From assembly GCA_964631865.1 (NCBI GenBank), contig CAZWAK010000018.1:1-64000 (forward strand): a DNA stretch of 64,000 nt, read 5' to 3'. This document shows, piece after piece, positions 59,026-64,000 of the stretch. Made by a program: the position numbers and the translations under genes. Source of the stretch: JAFDVL01 sp964631865 (GTDB lineage Bacteria; Acidobacteriota; Blastocatellia; RBC074). Position 1 is the first letter of the stretch. Each line of letters opens with the position of its first letter. The notes beneath the pieces are model-generated. The model worked only from the letters and a program-made list of their open reading frames with translations. It searched no databases and was not told the DNA's origin.

Positions 59026-61269
59026 ATGAAACGATTCAAGCTCATTTTGTTCGCCATTGCCCTATTCGCCCCCGCGATCTTTTACTTCAATTCGCCACGC
59101 ATTGTCGAGGCCAATGCAACTGCGCCTGTCACGCTCGACACGACGCTGCCCCTCGGCAAAATCGCAACGCCCAAAGACGGCTGGAGCTTTCGCAATCACG
59201 TGATGCCTGTGCTGACGAAGCTCGGCTGCAATCAGGGCGCGTGTCACGGCGCGGCGGCGGGCAAGAACGGCTTCAAGCTGACGTTGCGCGGCTACGATCC
59301 CGAATTGGATTATCAAGTGCTGACGCGCCAATCGCTTGGTCGCCGCATCAACAAAATCGAACCGGCGAAAAGCCTGTTGTTGCTCAAAGCTACGATGGCA
59401 ATTGGGCACGGCGGCGGCAAACGAATGGACGTGGACTCGCTGGAATACCGCGTGCTGAGCGAGTGGATTGCTGCCGGAATTGCTGCGCCGAGCGAAACCG
59501 ACACACGCATCAAATCTATCGAAGTCACTACAAACGACGCCGCGAACAACGAAGTGCAATTGCGTGTCAAAGCGGCTTATGACGACGGTCACAGCGAAGA
59601 CGTGACGCGCTGGGTCAAGTACGCCGTTGCTGACGCTTCAGTCGCTACCGTTGACGAAGCGGGCAAAGTGAAATTGATCGGGCACGGCGAAACGGCGGTG
59701 ACGGCGCAATATCAATCCGCCGTTGCGTTCACGCGCGTGGCGAATGCGTTCCCCAACAAAATCGCGCCCGAAACGTTTGCGAGTTCGCCGAAGCTCAATT
59801 ACGTGGACGAACTCGTCATCAAGAAACTCCAAACCTTGAACATCGCGCCTTCCGGTCAAGCCAACGACAGCGAATTCATTCGCCGTGCGTTCCTCGACGC
59901 CGCAGGCATTTTGCCGACCGCGCAGGAGGTCAACGACTTCCTCAACGACTCGTCGCCCGACAAACGCTCCAAACTCATCAACACGCTGCTCGACCGCGAA
60001 GAGTATGTGGATTACTGGACGAACAAGTGGGATGACCTGTTGTTGGTTTCGACGCTGAAGATCAATAACAACGCGATGTGGAGCTTTCACAACTGGATTC
60101 GGCGCAGCATTCAAACCAACAAGCCGTGGGACAAATTCGTCCGCGAAATCATCACCGCGTCCGGCAACACACTGGAAAACGGTGCGGCGAATTATTTCGT
60201 CATTCACAAAGAACCGACTGACCTGAACGAAAACCTGTCGCAAGCGTTTTTAGGAATGTCCATCACCTGCGCGCGTTGCCACAATCATCCGCTGGAAAAA
60301 TGGACGCAGAAACAATATTTCGAGATGGCGAATCTGTTTGGTCGCGTCGCGCTCAAGAACGGCGTCCGCGCAGGCGATGTTTCGGTCTATACGTCACCGA
60401 CTGGCGAAGTCGTGTTGCCGCGTCTGAACAAACCGCTGCCGCCGCGCCCGCTCGACGGCGATGCGATTTCGTTTGAAGGGCAAGACCGCCGCGAACATTT
60501 GGCGAACTGGCTCACGTCGCCGACCAACCCATACTTCGCGCGTTCGCTTGTCAATCGCGTCTGGAAAAACTTCATGGGGCGCGGCCTCGTCGAAGCCGTA
60601 GACGATATGCGCGCGACGAATCCGCCGTCGAATGAAGAACTGCTCGCCGCGTTGACGAAAGACTTCACCGATCACAAATTTGATATGAAGCATTTGATGC
60701 GCACGATCATGAATTCCGCCGCGTATCAACGGGCTTCTGACGCGAACGCGACGAATGCGAAAGACGACAAGTATTATTCAAAATACGTCGTCAAACGTTT
60801 GCCCGCCGAAGTAATGTTGGACGCGCTGTCGCAAGTCACGAACGTGCCGACGATGTTCCCCGACTTTGCCCCCGGCACGCGCGCGATTCAATTGCCCGAT
60901 TCGCGCATCAATCAATATTTCCTGAAAGTCTTCGGCAAACCGCCGCGCGTCGCTACGTGCGAATGCGAACGCTCATCGGAACCGACCGTGCAACAGGCGT
61001 TGCACATCATCAACGGCGAAACGCTGAATCAAAAACTGCGCGCGCCCGGCGGCTTTGTGGACAACGTGGTGAAGCTCGGCTTGCCGGACACAATGCTCAT
61101 CGAACACCTGTATTTATCGGCCTTCGCGCGCAAACCGTCAGATAAAGAAGTAGCGAATCTGGTCGCGGCGTTGAAGACAAATCGAACCGATGGAATGGCG
61201 CGACGACAAGCGGTGGAAGATGTTGTGTGGGCGGTGCTGACGAGCAAGGAATTTTTATTTAATCATTGA
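59026..61269 (+). CDS. DUF1549/DUF1553 cytochrome-type exported protein
   Basis: 747 aa, SD AGGAG, TATAAT at 58973-58978. Signal peptide 1-29; a c-type haem-like CNQGACHG near residue 68; Ig-like BIG_2 domain (~165-245); DUF1549 (~260-470) including a second haem-type CARCHNHP; DUF1553 (~480-745). The family is abundant in Planctomycetes and Acidobacteriota, and is thought to be periplasmic, linked to carbohydrate or sulfatase use. Forms a pair with the WD40/cytochrome gene downstream. Confidence 0.9.
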   Translation: MKRFKLILFAIALFAPAIFYFNSPRIVEANATAPVTLDTTLPLGKIATPKDGWSFRNHVMPVLTKLGCNQGACHGAAAGKNGFKLTLRGYDPELDYQVLTRQSLGRRINKIEPAKSLLLLKATMAIGHGGGKRMDVDSLEYRVLSEWIAAGIAAPSETDTRIKSIEVTTNDAANNEVQLRVKAAYDDGHSEDVTRWVKYAVADASVATVDEAGKVKLIGHGETAVTAQYQSAVAFTRVANAFPNKIAPETFASSPKLNYVDELVIKKLQTLNIAPSGQANDSEFIRRAFLDAAGILPTAQEVNDFLNDSSPDKRSKLINTLLDREEYVDYWTNKWDDLLLVSTLKINNNAMWSFHNWIRRSIQTNKPWDKFVREIITASGNTLENGAANYFVIHKEPTDLNENLSQAFLGMSITCARCHNHPLEKWTQKQYFEMANLFGRVALKNGVRAGDVSVYTSPTGEVVLPRLNKPLPPRPLDGDAISFEGQDRREHLANWLTSPTNPYFARSLVNRVWKNFMGRGLVEAVDDMRATNPPSNEELLAALTKDFTDHKFDMKHLMRTIMNSAAYQRASDANATNAKDDKYYSKYVVKRLPAEVMLDALSQVTNVPTMFPDFAPGTRAIQLPDSRINQYFLKVFGKPPRVATCECERSSEPTVQQALHIINGETLNQKLRAPGGFVDNVVKLGLPDTMLIEHLYLSAFARKPSDKEVANLVAALKTNRTDGMARRQAVEDVVWAVLTSKEFLFNH

Positions 61270-61271
61270 TC

Positions 61272-61364
61272 TTTTCACCGCAGAGGCGCGGAGGTAGCGC
61301 AGAGGAAGCGCGGAGAAAACTCTCTGCGAAACTCTGCGCGAACTCTGCGCCTCTGCGGTGAAAA
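61272..61364. repeat. CACCGCAGAGGCGC inverted repeat
   Basis: TTTTCACCGCAGAGGCGC at 61272-61289 pairs with GCGCCTCTGCGGTGAAAA at 61347-61364; the inner sequence repeats GCAGAGG/CTCTGCG words. A polar hairpin between DUF1549/1553 and the WD40 gene. Confidence 0.85.
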
Positions 61365-61386
61365 AGCATCTGGAAAACAACCCGCA

Positions 61387-62712
61387 ATGAGGAACCCAAA
61401 CACGTTCAAATTTATACTTCTTCTCTTCAGCTTTGCCACCGCCATTGCTCAGGAAAAGCCCAACTACAAAGTCGTTGACGCAATTCTGCAAGACAAGTGC
61501 ATCGCGTGCCACAATCACACCACGCGCAAAGGCGAATTGAATCTGGAAGGCTTTGCTGCATTGATGAACGGTGGCAAGCGCGGCGCATCCGTCGTTCCCG
61601 GCAAAGCCAGCGAAAGCCTGCTCGTCAAATACATCGAAGGCACAATGCAACCGCGCATGCCGCTCGGCGATCAACTCAGTGCGGCGGAAATCAAAGTCAT
61701 TCGGGATTGGATTGACGCGGGAGCGGTTGGAGATGGGGAGAAGGGGAGAAAGGGAGAAGGGGAGAAAGCCGAACCAACAAGCAAAACTAACATTCCTGAC
61801 ATCAAACCGACCGCGCCCGTCAAAGCTGCCATCAGCAGTTTGGCGTTTAGTCCGAATGGCGCATTGTTGGCGCTGGGTAGTTACAAAGAAATCGAATTGC
61901 TCAATGCGACCGAGCGCAAATCCATCAATAAAATCGCGGGTGCGACGAATCAGGTGCGCGCCGTCGCGTTCAGTCCTGATGGCAAGTTGCTCGCCGCAGC
62001 GGGCGGCAATCCTGCGCAGTTCGGCGAAGTCAAACTTTACAACGTCAGCGATAGCAAAGAGGTCATCAGCATGCGCGGACATCGGGACAACATCTTCGCG
62101 CTCGCGTTCAGCCCCGATGGCAAAACCATTGCGACGGGCAGTTATGACAAGATGATTAAGTTGTGGGATGTCGCTTCGGGCAAAGAACTCAAAAACCTCA
62201 AAGATCACACCGACGCTGTGTTTGCTGCGGCGTTCAGTCCCGATGGCAAACGGCTTGCGTCCGCCGCCGCAGATCGCACGGTGAAGATTTGGGACGCGAT
62301 CACAGGCGAGCGTCTTTACACGCTCAGCGATGCGCTCGACACGGTCAACACGATTGCGTTTCATCCGTCGGGCAAATACCTCGCGGGCGCAGGTGCGGAT
62401 CGCATCATTCACATCTGGGAACTCGGCGACAAAGACGGCAAACGCATTCGCTCGCTGATTTCGCACGAAGACGCAATCAATGCCATCGCCTATTCGCCCG
62501 ATGGCAAAATGATTGTTTCGACCGGCGCGGACAAGGCTATCAAGCTGTGGAATGCAGCAGACTTGAGCGAGATCAAAGTGTTGGAGCCACAGCCCGATTG
62601 GGTCTTGGCGCTGGCATTCAGTCCTGATGGCAAGCAATTGGTCGTGGGACGCTACGATGGCTCGGTGGTAAGCTATGAGCTACAAAGTGGTAAAGGAGTC
62701 GTAATCAAATGA
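61387..62712 (+). CDS. Cytochrome c-WD40 propeller protein
   Basis: 441 aa. Signal peptide 1-21, planctomycete-type cytochrome c domain (CIACHNHTTRKG, residues ~38-120), then a lysine/glutamate linker GEKGRKGEGEKAE coded by a purine repeat (61731-61770), then seven WD40-type blades (AFSPDGK repeated, LWDVASGKEL, IWDAITGE). Typical partner of DUF1549/1553 proteins. Overlaps the Uma2 start (ATGA). Confidence 0.9.
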   Translation: MRNPNTFKFILLLFSFATAIAQEKPNYKVVDAILQDKCIACHNHTTRKGELNLEGFAALMNGGKRGASVVPGKASESLLVKYIEGTMQPRMPLGDQLSAAEIKVIRDWIDAGAVGDGEKGRKGEGEKAEPTSKTNIPDIKPTAPVKAAISSLAFSPNGALLALGSYKEIELLNATERKSINKIAGATNQVRAVAFSPDGKLLAAAGGNPAQFGEVKLYNVSDSKEVISMRGHRDNIFALAFSPDGKTIATGSYDKMIKLWDVASGKELKNLKDHTDAVFAAAFSPDGKRLASAAADRTVKIWDAITGERLYTLSDALDTVNTIAFHPSGKYLAGAGADRIIHIWELGDKDGKRIRSLISHEDAINAIAYSPDGKMIVSTGADKAIKLWNAADLSEIKVLEPQPDWVLALAFSPDGKQLVVGRYDGSVVSYELQSGKGVVIK

Positions 62713-63383
62713 TCGCAACTGCAATAAGTTTATGGGAAGAGTTGGAAACAGCACTTGACTCGCTCCCGGAAGGAAGCCAGGTAGTGCTGGATAATATTGG
62801 ATGGGAAGATTATGAAATGCTCTTTGAAGAGACGATGGACGCAGTACATTTCAAGATGTATTACGACGAAGGGAGGTTAGTTGCCATGTCGCTCTCAGCC
62901 GAACACAAAAGAACCAAAGTCTTGGTTTCTGCCTTAATTGTAGTATTGGCCGAAGAGTTGGAAATGCGGTTAGTTCCCAGCGGGGGCGCGTCGCTCAAAA
63001 CTTCTCGGAAGAAAAAAGGCGCTGATCCAGACGACAGCTATTACATCGAAAATGCGGATAAAATTCGCGGCCTCAAACGCATTCATCTGCCCGCCCATCC
63101 GCCGCCCGATTTGCTCATCGAAGTAGACGTTACCAATCCTTCGGTTAACAAGTTTGCGATCTATGGCGCAATGGGAGTTCCTGAATTCTGGCGCTACGAA
63201 GGCGAGGAAATGCACTTCTACCAACTGGAAGGCGAAGATTATCTCGAAATCAGTCACAGCCTTCATTTTCCTTTCGTATCTCCGGCAGTTATCACAGAAT
63301 TCTTAGCATTAGGCGAGGCCGAAGACATCGTCACGATGGTCAAAGCCTTTCGTGAATGGGTCAACGCCAACAAACCTGCATGA
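62709..63383 (+). CDS. Uma2-family PD-(D/E)XK nuclease-like protein (4 of 4)
   Basis: 224 aa; ATG 62709 in the stop of the WD40 gene. Long Uma2 subtype as at 31786: VHFKMYYDEGRLVAMSL, KGADPDDSYYIEN, PPPDLLIEVDVTNPSVNKF and VPEFWRYEGE. Active-site Asp, Glu-Val-Asp and Lys all present. Overlaps the GNAT start (ATGA). Confidence 0.9.
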   Translation: MIATAISLWEELETALDSLPEGSQVVLDNIGWEDYEMLFEETMDAVHFKMYYDEGRLVAMSLSAEHKRTKVLVSALIVVLAEELEMRLVPSGGASLKTSRKKKGADPDDSYYIENADKIRGLKRIHLPAHPPPDLLIEVDVTNPSVNKFAIYGAMGVPEFWRYEGEEMHFYQLEGEDYLEISHSLHFPFVSPAVITEFLALGEAEDIVTMVKAFREWVNANKPA

Positions 63384-63802
63384 ACATCAAACTCGCTGAA
63401 ACCGACGAAGACATCGCGCGCTGCTTCGGCGTGATGCAGCAATTGCGCGACCATTTGCTCCAAGAAAACTTCGTTTCGCAAATCCGCCGGATGCAGGCGG
63501 AAGGCTATCATCTCGCGTTTCTGGAAGACGCAGGCGAAGTCAAGGCGCTCGGCGGCTTTCGCATGTTTGAGATGCTCGCGCGTGGGCGATTTATGTACGT
63601 GGATGATCTGGTCACGAACGCTGATGATCGCTCCAAAGGCTATGGCGACGCGATGCTGGATTGGTTGGCGGAATACGCGAAAACGCACGGATGCGAATAT
63701 CTCAATTTGGATTCCGGCGTGCATCGGTTTGGCGCGCATCGGTTTTATTTGCGCAAACGAATGGACATCGTGTGTCATCACTTTTCGCTCAAGCTCCGGT
63801 AA
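63380..63802 (+). CDS. GNAT-family N-acetyltransferase
   Basis: 140 aa, ATG 63380 coupled to Uma2. GNAT motif A: YVDDLVTNADDRSKGYGDAML (R/QxxGxG-like SKGYGD) plus a motif B-like helix in YLNLDSGVHRFGAHRFYLR. Small-molecule or protein acetyltransferase of unknown substrate. Confidence 0.88.
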   Translation: MNIKLAETDEDIARCFGVMQQLRDHLLQENFVSQIRRMQAEGYHLAFLEDAGEVKALGGFRMFEMLARGRFMYVDDLVTNADDRSKGYGDAMLDWLAEYAKTHGCEYLNLDSGVHRFGAHRFYLRKRMDIVCHHFSLKLR

Positions 63803-63824
63803 AATGTTGTGGGAGGTAAAAACT

Positions 63825-64000
63825 ATGATTGCTGAAATGGTTTCATCGTTAATTAGTACGCCGGACGTTTGTGGCGGGCGATTGCGCATTGAAGGCACAC
63901 GCATCACGCTGAATCAAATTGCTACTTTGTACAAACAAGGTCTCAGTGCGGAAGACATCGCCGATCAATATCCGCACATTTCATTGGCGCAGGTTTACTC
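63825..64000 (+). CDS. DUF433 antitoxin-type protein (3' end outside window)
   Basis: 58 codons visible; GGGAGG seven bases before ATG 63825. Begins MIAEMVSSLISTPDVCGGRLRIEGTRITLNQIA, the DUF433 winged-helix-like fold, with LYKQGLSAEDIADQYPHISLAQVY next. These proteins are usually the first gene of a toxin-antitoxin pair with a DUF5615 PIN-like toxin, which would lie just beyond the window. Confidence 0.85.
   Translation, partial: MIAEMVSSLISTPDVCGGRLRIEGTRITLNQIATLYKQGLSAEDIADQYPHISLAQVY

Noticed and set aside
1..64000. tRNA, rRNA, transposase or integrase genes
   Set aside because: None recognised by reading intergenic spaces and protein frames; small RNAs cannot be excluded by eye.

Overview
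The window reads as chromosomal DNA of an environmental Gram-negative-type bacterium, most likely an Acidobacteriota (Blastocatellia-like). This is inferred from gene content: several Uma2-family nucleases, a DUF1549/DUF1553 cytochrome protein with a WD40 partner, DUF1684, NIPSNAP, secreted acyl-amino-acid and acetyl-xylan type hydrolases, many lipoprotein or Sec signals, and moderately high GC. No rRNA, tRNA, transposase, integrase or CRISPR array was seen. A run of 100 N at 39941-40040 marks a scaffold gap inside a tandem repeat.

Layout. 1-11.8 kb: mostly minus-strand housekeeping and export genes (amino-acid permease, FKBP lipoprotein, receiver-only regulator, ggt, EEP-family membrane protein, acpS, ROK kinase, J-domain coiled-coil protein, DUF512-type radical SAM). 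11.9-20 kb: pilT, GNAT, Uma2, a large FtsX-type permease, acpH and a membrane SpoIIE/PP2C phosphatase. 20-29 kb: an overlapping pair (small unknown protein plus C39-like cysteine peptidase), an FG-GAP/PhyH/DUF1684 run, two secreted hydrolases and an M20 amidohydrolase with a coupled zinc-ribbon protein. 29-34.6 kb: nnr, tsaE, Uma2-DinB and a D-aminoacylase-like enzyme. 34.7-44.4 kb: a stress island with a DAC-domain protein, an unknown basic protein, htrA, grpE, hsp20, groES, groEL and an NtrC-type two-component system. 44.6-50.6 kb: COG1579 zinc ribbon, hemL, a PIN/antitoxin pair, ald, aldehyde dehydrogenase and a di-haem cytochrome. 51-55.2 kb: a NAL1-like serine protease with a stand-alone copy of its N-terminal domain, then a secreted TPR-CHAT protease. 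55.4-64 kb: Gfo/Idh/MocA oxidoreductase, a GT83-like membrane glycosyltransferase, the DUF1549/1553 protein with its WD40/cytochrome partner, Uma2, GNAT and a DUF433 antitoxin cut by the window end.

Two themes stand out. First, the chaperone/protease genes carry sigma-54-like (-24/-12) sequences in front of three transcription units (35637-htrA, hsp20-grpE, groES-groEL), right beside a sigma-54 activator and its sensor kinase. This suggests a self-contained sigma-54 stress regulon. Second, intergenic space is filled by several families of short palindromic or short-period repeats: a GCGATTTGCCAAATCGC palindrome concentrated in the stress island and placed in the leaders of htrA and groEL, a heptamer GGTGGTC/GACCACC family that runs up to start codons, and an AGAGTTCAAGCTTCAGCTTG hairpin family. 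They repeatedly replace Shine-Dalgarno regions or supply stop codons and terminators.
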